Shown one piece after another: positions 36,480 to 49,204 of a DNA stretch of 64,000 nucleotides (the first letter of the stretch is position 1; each line of letters opens with the position of its first letter). The notes below the pieces were generated by a model, which was not told the origin of the DNA, did not search any database, and saw only the letters and a program-made list of their open reading frames with translations. This DNA is from Sapria himalayana (lineage: Eukaryota > Streptophyta > Magnoliopsida > Malpighiales > Rafflesiaceae), in assembly GCA_029783825.1 (NCBI GenBank), contig JAREIK010000335.1, positions 197,513-261,512 on the forward strand, written 5' to 3'. A program made the position numbers and the translations under genes.

Positions 36480-36870
36480 ATGCTAGTATATCTTTATACA
36501 CACTTACTGAGTATATGTGTTCATATATACTGCTCTATATATGTACATATTACTTTATATATATATATATATATATACTATAGTAATATACTTAGATATA
36601 CATCAATATATCTACATATATTCGTAGTACTATACATATAATACTGTGGTATTATATGTGCGCGTACATATATACTCAGATATATTGTATATATAATACT
36701 ACAGTATATAGTACTTATACTATAGTAATTAATGTAACTAGTGAAATTCTAGTATAATATACTTATACACTATAGTATATTGTACATATACATTGTAGTA
36801 TATATGTACGTATACACTATAGTATATATGTACATATATACTACAGTATTATATATCTATCAACATAGAA
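36480..36870. repeat. 21-bp palindromic AT satellite, copy C, second block
   Basis: The same unit as at 35,505-35,850, with ATATATGTACATATATAC and TATAGTA variants and a (TA)n run near 36,560. Confidence 0.85.
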
Positions 36871-36899
36871 CTTTTTTTATTTATTAATTCTGATTTGAT

Positions 36900-37650
36900 T
36901 GACAGGCTTAATTTTAATATAGATATGATAACACAATATTCCCCATACAAAGCTTGTAGAAGTGATGGGATTTTTAACTAGTCATGGTGCCCCGTGACTA
37001 GGATAGCTTTGTCATAGCAGAAAAATAGTGATCAGATGAGCTTGGGGAGAGAAAACAACATCAATTTCATGAATAGATTATACTTTATGCACTGTCATTA
37101 GATACATTGATGAAGAAGATGTAATAAAATTTTATTATGTTTTTGTTTTAACTAAGTAAAACAAGGGTTGTGTAGATTGCATTTATTCAAAATTATTATG
37201 CAAAAAATATATTAATCATCCTTTGTTGCACATGAGCATGGTGGAGTGCTCCATTTTTCTATGTTCATGTTTCTTATTTATTTGTTGATGGCTACTACTA
37301 CTGACTATCAGTCTTTATTTCATATGCCAGTTCTTGTGTTACTTGTCAGCTCGGTCATGGGGGGGCAGAGTAACACCCTTATAGGCCTTGGGATCGAAAA
37401 AAAGTTCTAGTTGGGAGGAGGTAAGATGTGAACTTTGATGTGCCAAGCTTGACTCATGACTTGTCTTCCAGGTTTTCCTTAAAGACTTTTCAGAGATATT
37501 TTTTAAAATTTAAATAAGCTTCACATTTATTTATGTTGATAGTGAAGTTTTGTGCCATCTTTGTGAAGTATAAATGGGATAATATTAATTTGTTGCAGTT
37601 TTGTATCATTCTGAGGCTATGTGATTATATATATGTACAAATAATACTGC
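36900..37650 (+). other. Conserved blocks X and Y, copy C
   Basis: X (about 36,900-37,160) contains GCTTGTAGAAGTGA, GGGATTTTTAACTAG, CAGAAAAATAGTGATCAG and ATACATTGATGAAGAAGATG. It recurs in D (40,440-40,650), E (twice) and F (twice). Y (37,210-37,620) contains TTGCACATGAGCATGGTGGAGTGCTCC and matches E 38,930-39,290. The end of Y (GAAGTTTTGTGCCATCTTT) is the same string that follows the BBR/BPC fragment at 35,444. X is near the 3' end of every copy. Confidence 0.65.
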
Positions 37651-37655
37651 ATTAT

Positions 37656-37935
37656 ATACATAGAGTGATAGATAGATAGATAAAAATATATACATAATGA
37701 TTATATACTTATAGAAAAATAGATAGATAGATAGATAAATGCATAGATAGATATACAGATATATAGTTTAGACATATAAGTGATAAACAAATATACAGAT
37801 AGACATATAGGCAATTAGACAAATAGATAGATAGTCAAATAAACAATACATAGATAGACAAATAGATATATGATACATAAATAGATAGATAGATAGACAC
37901 ATAGACAGACAGATACATAGACATATATATAGTTA
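37656..37935. repeat. GATA/TAGA tetranucleotide tract
   Basis: Imperfect (GATA)n with ACATA and AAATA variants, between the truncated 3' part of C and the truncated 3' end of E. Confidence 0.92.
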
Positions 37936-38439
37936 GATATATATAAGTCTAGCTAAATTAGTAAGGGAAAATCTTTACCTATTTTCATTCCAAAACTATT
38001 TTTATTATTTTATTTTTATCAAAAAATTTAATTAAATTATCTTATGTTTTTATATTTAAATTGAATAAAACAAGAAACTATCAAAGATAATTTATAATTA
38101 ACAAAAATATAAATCTATTAATAAATTATTCTGATATAATATTTACATAATTAAAACAAAAACATAAAAAAATTTATTACATCTGATTCATCAATGTATC
38201 TAATGACAGTGCATAAAGTATAATTTATCCGTGAAATTTATATTGCTTTCTCTCCCCCAACTTTTACTGGTCACCATCTTTCTGTTGTGACAAAGGTGTC
38301 ATAGGTACGGCGCATCATGTCTAGTGAAAAATCCCTTCACTTTTACAAGCATCTTATGTGGAACAATATGGTACTATATCTGTACGAAATTTAAAACAAT
38401 CAATCAAATCAAAATAAATAAATTACAAAAGTTATGTTT

Positions 38440-38860
38440 AGATAAATATATAATACTATAGTATATGTACATATATTCTTTAGTGTATATATAACTATCA
38501 TTTCGCTAGTTACATATATTACTGTAGTATATCTACATATATACTGTAGTATTATATGTACATATAAACTCAGTATATTTGTACATATAATACCGTAGAA
38601 TTATATGTAGTTATATACTAAGTATATATGTACATATACTATAGTATATATGTCGATATATTGAGTATATAATTACATATATACTATAGTATTATATGTG
38701 CATATATACTCAGTATACACGTACATATATACTCAATATAAACGTACTTATATGCTTGGTATATACATACATAAATACTCAGTATATACATACATATTCA
38801 CTGTAATATATATGTACGTATATGCTTTAGTATTATAAGTACATATATATAATCACATAG
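38440..38860. repeat. 21-bp palindromic AT satellite, copy E
   Basis: Units such as TATATACTCAGTATATACGTACATA. This is the most regular run in copy E. Confidence 0.85.
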
Positions 38861-39081
38861 CCTTAGATGACACAAAACTGTAACAAATTTGTATTATCCC
38901 ATTTATACTACACAAAGATGGTACAAAACTTCACTATCAACAAAAATAATAAATGAGAAGATTTTTTAAATTTAGGAAAATATCTCTAAAAAGTATTCAA
39001 GGAAAACCTGGAAGACAAGCCACGAGTTAGGCTTGGCACATCAAAGTTCACATCTTGCTTCTCCACAACCAAAACTCTCTC

Positions 39082-39348
39082 CTAGTCCCAAGGCTCATAT
39101 GGGTGTTGCTCTACCTCGCCATGACCGAGCTGGCAAGCTAACAAAAGAACTGGCAGATGAAATAGAGACAGATCGTCAGCAATAATAATCATCAACAAAT
39201 CAATAAGAAATTTCAACATAGAAAAATGGAGCACTCCACCATGCTCATGTGCAATACAGGATGATGAAAATATTTTTTGAATAATAATTTTGAATAATTG
39301 CAATCTACGCAACCCTTGTTTTACATAGTTAATACAAAAACATAACAA
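39082..39348 (-). pseudogene. Reading frame in block Y, copy E, unrecognised
   Basis: An 88-codon frame includes CIAHEHGGVLHFSMLKFLID and ACQLGHGEVEQHPYEPWD before a stop. In copy C (37,210-37,400) the same segment keeps HEHGGVLHFSM but then differs by indels. The text is more protein-like than the AT satellites around it and may be captured coding sequence. No family was recognised, and it may equally be untranslated sequence of the element. Confidence 0.35.
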
Positions 39349-39619
39349 AATATTAATACACCTTTTCCATCAATGTATCTAATGATAGTGCATAAAGTAT
39401 AATCTATCCATGAAATTAACATTGCTTTCTCTACCCCGGCTCCTCTGATAACCATCTTTCTTTTGCGACAAAGCAATCCTAGTCATGGGGCATCATGTCT
39501 AGTGAAAATTCCCTTCACTTCTACAAGCTTCGTTTGGAGAACATTGTGGTACCATATTTGTATAAAAATTAAACTAGTCTATCACCTCAAAATTTATAAT
39601 TAAAAAAAGTTATGTTTTG

Positions 39620-39964
39620 ATAAATATATAATACTATTTTATATATGTACATATATACTATAGTGTATATGCACATATATACTAGCATTTCACTAGTTAC
39701 CTATATTACTATAGTATATGCACATATATACTCCAGTGTAATATGTACATATAAACTGAGGACATATATACTCAGTATATATGTACATATAATACTGTAA
39801 TATTATATGTACATATACTACAATATATATGTAGATATACTAACTATATTTGTACATATATATTGTAGTATATATGTAGATATATTGAGTATATATATAT
39901 ATATTTATACTATAGTATATATGTAGATATACTAAGTAAATTTGTATATATATACTACAATATA
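39620..39964. repeat. 21-bp palindromic AT satellite, left half, split by element D
   Basis: The array runs up to the CACTA terminus of D at 39,965 and resumes at 54,434 with ATATGTACGTATATACTATAGTA. Confidence 0.85.
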
Positions 39965-40260
39965 CACTACAAAAAAAATCCCAAATAGCTAAAGAAAATT
40001 CCCTAGCTAAATGGGGGGTTTCCATCGTTAAATGAGATATAACGATAGATTAACGACGGAAGCTTTCCCCTCTAAAATGCTCATTGCTAAAAATTAATGA
40101 GGGAAAGACTCCCTAACTAAAAATTTTTAGTAACGAAAAATTCCCTAGCTAAAATAATGAATTCTCTAGTTAAATTAACAAGTTAAAATCCCTAACTAAA
40201 TTAGAAAGGGAAAAAATCCTAGTTAATTAGCAAGGGAAAAATCCCTAGCTATTTTCATTA
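39965..40260 (-). promoter_or_regulatory. 3' terminal inverted repeat and subterminal motifs, copy D
   Basis: The CACTA terminus at 39,965 is followed by several CCCTAGCTAAAT-type words and their inverses (GATTAACGACGG, AATTAGAAAGGG, AGCAAGGGAAAAATCCCTAGCT). Such clustered motifs serve in En/Spm as binding sites for the accessory protein. Confidence 0.85.
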
Positions 40261-40439
40261 TACAACTATTTTTAGAATTTTATTTTTTTTTGAAAAAATT
40301 TAATTAAATAATTTAATATTTTTAGATTAAATTGAATAAAAATAGAAACTATAAACAATTTATATTTATCAAAAAATAAAATCATTTAATAAATTAATCT
40401 GATAAACTATTTTACATAATTAAAGCAAATACATAACAA

Positions 40440-40650
40440 AATTTTATTACATCTTATTCATCAATGTATATGCCAGTAGTGCATACAGTATATTATATTC
40501 GTGCATTGACGTTGCTTTACCTCTCTCAGCTCCTCTAATCACCATCTTTCTGCTGTGGCAAAGTTGTCTGAATCGCAGTGCTTTATGTTTAGTAAAAATC
40601 CCTTCACTTATACAAGCTTCGCATGGGGAACAATGCAGTAGCATATCTGT
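40440..40650 (-). other. Conserved 3' block X with a 65-codon frame, copy D
   Basis: The frame at 40,447-40,644 reads CSPCEACISEGIFTKHKAL and HSRKMVIRGAERGKA and ends at TAA just before AT-rich DNA. The block occurs in D, E (twice), C and F (twice), always 200-500 bp inside the 3' end. The frame itself is not kept in the other copies, so it may be a last exon or untranslated sequence. Confidence 0.45.
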
Positions 40651-40699
40651 ATAAAATTTAATCCAATCAATAAAATCAAAATAAATAAATAAAAAAGTT

Positions 40700-41228
40700 A
40701 TGTTTTGATAAATATATTATATTGTAGTATATGTACATATATACTATAGTCTATATGTACATATATACTAGCATTTCACTAGTTACATATATCACTACAG
40801 TATATGTACATATAAACTATAGTATTATATGTACATATACTAAGTATATAAGTACGTATATACCGAGTTTATACGTATGTATATAATGAGTATATACGTA
40901 GGTCTATACCAAGTTTATACGTACTCATATACCGAGTTTATGCGTATGTATATACCAAGTATATACTTACATATATACCGAGTATATGCGTATGTATATA
41001 TCAAGTATATGTGTAACTATATACCGAGTATATGTGCACGTCTTTATCAAGTATATGCATATGTCTATACCGAGTATATACGTACATCTATACTAAGTAT
41101 ATGCATACGCCTATACTAAGTTTATACATACGTTTATATCGAGTATATACGTATGTCTATACCAAGTATATATGTATGTCTATACTGAGTATATACAAAC
41201 GTCTATATCGAGTATATACGTACGTCTA
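40700..41228. repeat. 21-bp palindromic AT satellite, copy D, inner block
   Basis: A regular array of ATACCGAGTATATACGTACGTCTATACCAAGTATATG-type units, with period about 21 and alternate unit pairs. Long Tyr/Ile/Arg frames over it are artefacts. Confidence 0.9.
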
Positions 41229-41740
41229 TATGAGGCGGCGAGCTACTTCTCCCAAAATAGGACCCGATATATCTCCAACATTTGTGGCCTATAAAAATTA
41301 GCTAAGGGTATATTTTTCTTTCCAATTGAATACAGTTTTGTGAAATCTAATATAATTACACGATGCTACACGAGCTTCATCATCATCATCATCATCCTAA
41401 GGCCTTTCACAATTAGAACCAATAATTACAAAACCTACAACAAGAAAACTTATTTTCTCATACATATGCTTTGTACCAAGTGATAATTGCATATCTACAC
41501 AATTACTAAGAGATTTAAGACTAACCTCTGTCTGCATGGCTGGGTTGGACTAGAATCATCTTCATGCCACAGCTTTGGTGAAGTTCTAATATCCATTGCT
41601 TTTATGACATGTATCGGTAAGTAATGCACTATGATGACTAGATCAGCCGAAATAATTATATATTCAAACGTGTGTGTGCGTGAGTGTGTGTAAATGGGTG
41701 TGTATGTATGACAATATATACATGTCTATGAATAAATATA
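41229..41740 (-). other. Conserved interval between satellites, copy D
   Basis: It begins GAGGCGGCGAGCTACTTCTCCCAAAATAGG, has a (CAT)n run at 41,377-41,396 and then CTGCATGGCTGGGTTGGACTAG. The same order is found in F (about 56,970-57,420 and 59,183-59,620). Copy D lacks the GC-rich trinucleotide array that F has at the left border. Confidence 0.65.
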
Positions 41741-42245
41741 TGCACCCACTTATGTATATACTCAGTATATAAGTACATATATACTCGGTATATACGTACG
41801 TATATGCTCAGTATATACCTACTTATTTACTCGATATATACGTACATATATGCTCAGTATATACGTAATTATATACTTGATATATACGTACATATATGCT
41901 CAGTATATACGTAAATATATACTCGGTATATACGTAAATATATACCTAGTATATATGTACGCATATACTCAGTATGTATGTATATACCAAGTATAATGTA
42001 CGTATATACTATAGTATATAAGTATGTATATACCATGTATATACGTACGTATATACTACAGTATATATATGTATATATTGAGTATATACATACATATATA
42101 TTTGAGTATATACAATAATATAAACTTGGTTTATATGTACATATATACTCAGTATATATTCACATATATACTCTGTATATACATACATATATACTATAGT
42201 ATATATGTACGTATATACTATAGTATTATGTGTACGTATATATAA
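41741..42245. repeat. 21-bp palindromic AT satellite, copy D, outer block
   Basis: Clear repeats of ATATGCTCAGTATATACGTA alternating with ATATACTCGGTATATACGTA. Confidence 0.9.
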
Positions 42246-43429
42246 TTATATAGCCTCAAATGACACACACACGTACTTTCATGCAAATACACATACCATC
42301 AAAGACAACAGAAAGATATAATCTAGGGCTTAAAAAACACACATATATGTCTCTCAGGCATGGTCAGCATCATCTTGTTCTTTGTCCTCTAGTACTCAAT
42401 GCAGATAGAGAACATTGTTACACCTTCGAATCTAGCATAACATAGAACATTTATAAACCAATAAAGAATTCAACACTATGTCACTGATAACTAGATAGAC
42501 TAGTGCATGCAACACCAACTACCATTTGCTAGAAATTTCACATAATAAGATAATCATGAGCTTATTTTAAAATTACTGAATCAAGATTACTCCAAGATTT
42601 CCAGTCAACTGCCCATCAAAAAATTCTTCTGTGTTTCCCAACTTCACGCATCAATCCATGGTTAATTATAAGAAAGTTAGAAAGTACCAAACAAAAGGGA
42701 AATAGAAGTTGAAATGACAACAAGCTACACGGTAATGAATTTTTCCACACATATATGCTCATTTAGGAATCATATTGGCTATTAACATTTCAACAGTATA
42801 ATGCTACTGATGATTGATAAAAAGCAAGAATAGTTCTGAACTGTGACAACAAATATGTGCACAAAATTAGAGTGTCAAGACCAAACCTGCATTTGTGTGG
42901 GACCATAATTTTTGTATTCATCACATAGCTTCAGAAGCTATGGTGCTGTTCCCAGCACTATGAGGACCAGCCAAACCTTTTACATACCTATATTAGGCTA
43001 AAACTCTGCCCAAAATATGTGGGGACATACAAACATACCATAGATATATAAAAATAGTAATTATAGACATGAACAGACACAAATCTAAGTTGATAGTCAT
43101 AAATTTCAAAAAATATCTAAAATATGTCAAGCAATGAAGTTTAGAGAGAAAGAGAGTGTAAAAATAAAATATTTCAAAAATAATTAAGATAATAGAAGCT
43201 TAGCCTCTTTTTGATACAACTTAAATCTATAAATATGGGACCCATGCATCGGAAGGACCTTGACAATGTCTGAATGCTTTGAATCATATTTTTTTCGTGA
43301 GTCTCACATCAGCTGTCTTGCAAAGATTAATTATTAGGTTAATCAGCAAAGCAAAGAACAAAACTAGAATATAAAAAATTGAAACCTCCAAAATAATCTC
43401 ATCATGTTTTGCTACACATAGACAAAAAT
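42246..43429 (-). other. Conserved 3' blocks of copy D, no recognised gene
   Basis: Bases 42,246-42,450 match F 57,780-57,990 (CACATACCATCAAAGACAACA, GTCTCTCAGGCATGGTC). Bases 42,480-42,860 are specific to D except that 42,770-42,815 matches the start of the insert in C (GAAATGTTAATA). Bases 42,880-43,330 match the block downstream of gene 2 in all copies. Confidence 0.55.
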
Positions 43430-45464
43430 CAAAAATAGTTAAGAAATAATAATGATACGAAATCATCCTCATAATTAGTTGGTAATTTTGTGCTAGCCTC
43501 TATTGTGAGGTTTCGCAGCTGGATCTTGAACTACTATCTATCACATCAATTTCACTAATCGTGACTCCATATAAAACATCTACTGTTGCATTACATTCTT
43601 AATTTCTTTCATCTCATAATTCATTTATTTAATTTATTGCATGTCTTCCTTCAAATGATTATTCTGTTCATCCTTCACTTCTTTCATTTCCTATAATTCT
43701 TCCTTCAAATTAGTAATCTGCTCATCCTTCTTTTCTTTTATTTCATTCATTTTTTTCATCAAATGAGATATTTGCTCATCCTTCTATTTCATTTTGGTCT
43801 CCATAACTTTAAAACATTCATTTGTTTTCATTACTTATTGTTCGACAGCCTCATCCACAATTGCTATGATAGATGAACTATAAGCATGACTACTATAATA
43901 AAATGCTCCTCCCTTTGATCCAATACTGTACACTCACTACTTATTATGACCTCTTAAGGTCTCCAAATAGATAAGATCATAGTCAATTGGTTGAAGATGC
44001 ATAGAACCTCAATTTGTTAAGAAGTAGCTGTCACAAATTTTTCCATGAGTTCCTTACATAAAATAGAGAAAAATACTATTCTAAATATACATAAAATAAA
44101 TTAATTATTTTGCATTCTAAACAACATTAAAAATGTATTGTAGTATTATGAAATTCTATAAATATAATAGATTCTTATAGCAATCATCTGAGACTTGTTG
44201 TCAACAAACTGACCATCCACTTTCTTCACATGCATCTTTTTGAATATCTCATAAAAATTAGGATCCCGACTCAATTCTTTAGCTTAGAATATGTGTTTAT
44301 TAAGTCATAAAATAACAAATGATAAAAAATTTTAACAAATTTAATAAAACCATGCATAGATTTGATTTATTTGGACTATTAAGACAAAAACTAAATATAT
44401 AAATGTTTAAGATTTTAAAATTGTACCAAATCTTGAGCATGCTCAATGCTCGACTTTGGCCATCCTATGTTGTGAGACATTCATGTACCTACTCCAGCTA
44501 CCTCATTTCATTGATTTTTGCTATTAATCTATACTTTTTTCATCACATCTGGCTCCTCCCAATACCTAAGCTACTATTGACAGTCATCCTCGGACATAAA
44601 ATCAAGCATTTCTTTTATATTCTTCAATTTATGGACAAAATCAGAATGCCATTCACCAGCTTAGCTCTCCCACAATGACTTTTTCCATCATATTTGTGTG
44701 CCCATGTGCAATAATTCTATATATAGAAAAATCACAAAAGAATTTATATTAATAACAAGGACATAATTATTTACTGCTTGAATAATAACCAACATAATAG
44801 TTAACTAATTAGATAATTAATTTTATATGTTTTTGTTTCATTATTTTTATTTGAAAGTCATTAAAATAAGACTCTTTTGTCGATTCTGAAACTTTCTTCC
44901 ATGAGAATGCAATAAAATCAACAATTTTCTTTAAAAAATTTGTAATTATAGGAACACTTTTGAGATGGAATAAAACTATACAAATAAATAAATATCAATG
45001 AAAAAATGCAAATAATAACTAAATATTAAAAAAACACTAACAGGAACATCATGATTTTTTATTCAAGTGATATTTGCATATTTTTTATTCCTCCCATCTT
45101 CAATCTCAATTACTAACTTAGTACATAATCCAAAGGAAGACAAACCATTTGATAATGTCGATGGTTTTGTAAATGGGGAAAATATCATTGTAAAATGTGG
45201 TGTAAAAGAGGGTCTGGATCAAAAGTGCGTGTAGGAATGACAATTGGTGGTGGGCTTATATCTGATAAATGTGATAGTAAAGGTGTCAATGATGGTGATG
45301 GTGATGAAAATAGAGATAGTGATTGTGATGTTCAAGTCTAAATATGGTGGGTATGAGATGGTATTGAATTTGCAACATGGTGTAAAATACTAGATGAATT
45401 TGGTCCATTACTCCATCCACTTCCACCTCCACCACGGCCATGACCTTTATCATGAACAACCATA
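43430..45464 (-). pseudogene. CACTA gene 2 (Transposase_24-like, coiled coil), copy D
   Basis: Read from about 45,464: GHGRGGGGSGWSNGPNSSSI, then a Pro/Ser-rich stretch (SHLSDISPPPIV near 45,260). A Trp-containing region with KFDGKIKSLWERAKL lies near 44,650-44,700 in a shifted frame. The coiled coil is at 43,600-43,830 (KKDEQITNLKEEL and similar), and the acidic tail PTNYEDDFVS at about 43,460. The start codon seen in copies A, C and G is lost here (GTTCATGAT in place of ATGGCACAT). Several frameshifts. Presumed DNA-binding partner of the transposase in the ancestor, by analogy with TnpA. Confidence 0.75.
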
Positions 45465-45549
45465 CATTTTAGAATAAAACACACCAATATATTTCAAAAA
45501 AATATAGAAAGTCTTTAATAGTTTAATATTATAATACAATTATAATAGT

Positions 45550-48500
45550 TTAATTATCTACATCACTATCATCCTCCAATGGATCTTCTGATATTTCGTC
45601 TATTCCGATGGAAGTTCCAACTCATCTTAGGATAGAAATCGATCATCTTCAATTTCTATTATGCCACTATTTGAGTCACATAAATATTCTAGATCTTCAT
45701 CTACATGCACAGGCTCAATATTATTTATGTCATCCTTTTGAAATTCTAGTCCAATAGCTAATTCTGCACTTCTTTCTTGAGATATTAGCACTTCAAAATT
45801 TGATCGAGCTTTTATTTTGCAAATCGCTCACCAATCACGCTTATCATGAGATAAAATTGGATATGCATAATAATATACTTGAGTATCTTTAACTACCATA
45901 ATAAATGGCTCATATCGATTATATATATGTTTATGGTTAACATCCACTAGCTTATAATCTGAATGAATCTTTATACCCACATTTCATGTGGGATCAAACT
46001 ATTCACACTTTAATAATACAATTCTATTATTTTCGAGTCCAGGATACTCCAACTCAATAACTTTTGTTAGTTGACCATAATAATCATTCTCATCTACGTT
46101 ATAACCCGAGCCTTTAAAGCATACACCACTTTTCATTGTTATTTTAGAAGAACCATTTCCGATTGTGTGAAATTTATATCCATTGACAAAATACCTAGGA
46201 TTGGTTGTCACATATCTATATGGGTCTTTACTTAGATTCTAAATAAAAATATTTGAATATCTATTTGAAGAATCATTTTCTTGCAACCATTTTGTGTATA
46301 CATACTCAAAATATGGTGCAACCTCCTCACAATTAAGTAAAACATAGCTCTGGGTTGCTTTGTACTCTTCATCTCTCATACAACTTTGCTTTGTTCTTCT
46401 AAATGCTCTTCCAAGGTGCTTGAAGATAGATAGTTTGTCCTCGGAATCATCTTCTTCCATCACATGACCTTCATCATTACGAGGCATATTTCTATTCTTT
46501 GTATCGACATGATCCTCAAAATAATAAGAACAAAATGATGATGCTTCTTCTACTAAATTTGCATTGCAAATTGAACCTTCAACTTTTGCCTTCGTTCTAA
46601 CATTTAATTTCAACTTATGACGATACCTACAACCATAATGTTAGGTTTCAATTATATTAAATTATAATATTACTTTATGTATGAAATAATAAAACCCAAC
46701 TAATTATATGTATTTACCTCTCAATTGGATACATCCACCTATATTGCACTGGCCCTACTATCTTTGCTTCATATGCCAAATGGACCGGCAAATACTTTAT
46801 TGAGTCAAAAGAGCTTGGTGGGAATATCCATTCAAGCTTACAAAGAATAAGTGGTATGTCATACTACAGTCTCACCATGTCATCTATTTTGATTGTAGTT
46901 GTAGTTAGCTATTTGAAAAACAAACTATGTTCTGTAAGGATCTTTCAAACACTTAGGGAAAGTAATTCATGGATACAATTGGTATTAATCTCTACATAAA
47001 TACATGATAGTCATGAATTTTCATTCCAAATAACATAAGACCCTTCATATCCATGCATCTACACATATTTGCCACATATCCATCAGAAAAATTCAAATAT
47101 TTTACTCATTCACGCAATATCTATCTTGCCTTCTCATCAAGTGTCTACCATGCTTTAAAAAATTTTCTTGTTGCCTCATCCAGTTTCAATTCAGGATGCT
47201 GACAGTAATCATTCAACTCTTGTCTTGATTTTAAATTGTCTTTTGTTTTTCCATCTACATTAAGGACAGTGTTGAAAATAATTTCAAACATATTTTTTTC
47301 AATATGCATTACATCCAAGTTATGATGAATTAAGTTGGATTTCCAATAGGGCAAGTCCCATAAAATATTACGTTTCCTCTAGCCAAATATTTTGCATATT
47401 GGTCTATCATAATATCATCTCCTGAATGATTTGTTGGTGCAACTATCATTACAGTTTTAATTTTTTGAAATATAGTTCTATTGCTTTGGAATGAATGATA
47501 CGTAGGTAGAAAATTATGATGGTTATCAAACTATGACTATTTACTACTAAATTTGAGGGTAAATGCATCAAATTTTTTCATGCAATATGAGCATGTGAAT
47601 TATTTAATAGTACTTCAACAAGAAAATATTGAATATGTAGAAATATCACTTACTGTCAACATAAGGGCCGCCTGCATAAAGAAATTTTTCTTCTCTAAAA
47701 AATCATATGTATTCATGCCAACATCCCACAAATGATTTAACTCTGCTATAAGTGGCTGTAAGAAAACATCTAGCATTTCTTTCAATTTTTTTGGCCCTGG
47801 AACCAAAATTAACAAAAATATATATTGCTCCTTCATACCCAACCACGGAGACAAATTATAAGGTGTCACTATAACTGGCCATATTGAATACTATTGTCCA
47901 GATTGCCCAAATTGTTGAAATCCATCAGTGCTGAAACCAAATCTCACATTTCAACTTTCAGCTACAAAATCTTGATGTAAATGATGGAAATACTTCCAAG
48001 AAAGTGAATCTGATGGATGACACATTACCCCTTCTTCAATCTCATGCTCAGAATGCCACTTCATATCATTTTCTATAGCATTTGATGCATATAGTCTCTG
48101 CAATCGAAGAATTAAATGAAAATAATATGTTTCTTAAATGTAAATTTCAATTTTTGTCGCACATATGCAACACGAGGTGCCTTCTTAAACCGAGGATGAT
48201 CAAAAACCTTATAGCTAATTAAATCACTATCCCACCCCAATATAACATACATCCATGGAAAGAACAATCAATTTTTTCTACTGGTAGACACATTCCTCGT
48301 AGTAACTTCTTAGTATTGTAAAAGTTGTTAGTGACCAAATTATAATCTGGAATAATCTCTTTCAACAATTCTGTCACATTATCAAATAATTTTTCAAATA
48401 TATGGTTTTCCAACTTAATGCTCATAAGTTGAGTCACAAGTAACAATTGGGAATGTGTTTTACCACCAGGCCACAACTCATTATCTATAGCTTTAAACAT

Positions 48501-48921
48501 TTCATAAAATTTATGATCTTCATGATTAGGTGGTTCATCCATGTAATCCATATTGAAGGCAATACCAGGGCCTTCCATGACCATTCTATGGTATGTATTT
48601 GATGCTTCTTCACCACAAGCAAATGATTCAGTACCCTCATTTCGATCAATGTTCGAGCCATTGTACTTTCTACATGATAAATCAAAACAAAATAATTTTG
48701 TACAAAACCATATTTAGCCAAATGGTATCTTATAGTGTTTAGATAATGAAAAGTGATTTTCTGACAATTTTTATGATTACATGGTCACTTAATTTTTTCT
48801 CTATCCATCCATCTCGATTGACTACATGCAAATTGATGAAAGTTTCAAGCCCACTCAAAAAATCTTTATTCAAAATTCCATTCATAAACCTTTTATACAT
48901 CGACTGACAATCTAAACTCAT
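45550..48921 (-). pseudogene. CACTA tnp2-type transposase, copy D, broken
   Basis: From the start at 48,921 (MSLDCQSMYKRFMNGILN) the order is: a Transpos_assoc-like start, in which the CPC motif is degenerate; DYMDEPPNHEDHKFYEMF to VEKIDCSFHGCMLYW at 48,219-48,584 (entry to Transposase_21); LSPWLGMKEQYIFLLILVPG (47,615-47,869); SNLIHHNLDVMHIEKNMF (47,145-47,354); DUF4218 end SICNANLVEEASSFCSYYFE (46,239-46,613); DUF4216 with YFVNGYKFHTIGNGSSK and VIELEYPGLENNRIVLLKCE (45,999-46,211); and an acidic tail ending at TAA, 45,550. At least ten stops or shifts separate these pieces. This is the copy with the most complete domain set. Confidence 0.92.
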
Positions 48922-49204
48922 TTTGTCTTGTTTTATTTACAAATAATAATGCTCAATCATTATTTTGAATTAAACATTCAATTACATCAAAATATACTAA
49001 TAATTAAATAAAATTATTATCGATGAATATTAAAAAATTAAATATCATGAATATAGAGGTAATGCATTACAAGAATCTACATGAATAGATAAAGTAATTT
49101 TTAGGATGGTAAAGATTAATAGATATCATTCTATTACTAGATAAAGAGGGCAAAATATTATAATGGACAAGAAAGGAAAGAAAAAAAGAAAGAAATTTAA
49201 AGGT

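Larger units (their letters stand above)
30996..37655 (+). mobile_element. CACTA element, copy C, 5' truncated deletion derivative with captured gene
   Basis: The order on the plus strand is: AT satellite, leader, CT tract, transposase tail, gene 2, 3' blocks, a BBR/BPC gene fragment, and 21-bp satellites alternating with blocks W, X and Y. No 5' terminal repeat is present; the copy starts in a (TA)n run of the satellite next to copy G. On the right it stops in the satellite at a GATA tract. A deletion joined the CT tract directly to the last 75 codons of the transposase, as comparison with D shows. Confidence 0.8.
37950..39964 (-). mobile_element. CACTA element, copy E, 3' part (left of the D insertion)
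   Basis: Read on the minus strand from 39,964: satellite, block X (39,370-39,600), block Y (38,930-39,290), satellite (38,440-38,860), a second X (38,160-38,420) and a subterminal remnant (CTAGCTAAATTAGTAAGGG near 37,950). The terminal CACTA repeat is missing; GATA repeats occupy its place. The rest of E continues at 54,434 on the other side of D. The two X copies are 1,179 bp apart, marking a tandem duplication. Confidence 0.75.

Noticed and set aside
40877..41301. Tyr/Ile/Val-rich frames over the 21-bp satellite
   Set aside because: The period of 21 keeps the frame open without selection; the same happens in every array of this satellite.
41741..42245. Regular short repeats considered as a CRISPR array
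   Set aside because: There are no unique spacers; it is a head-to-tail AT satellite in plant DNA.
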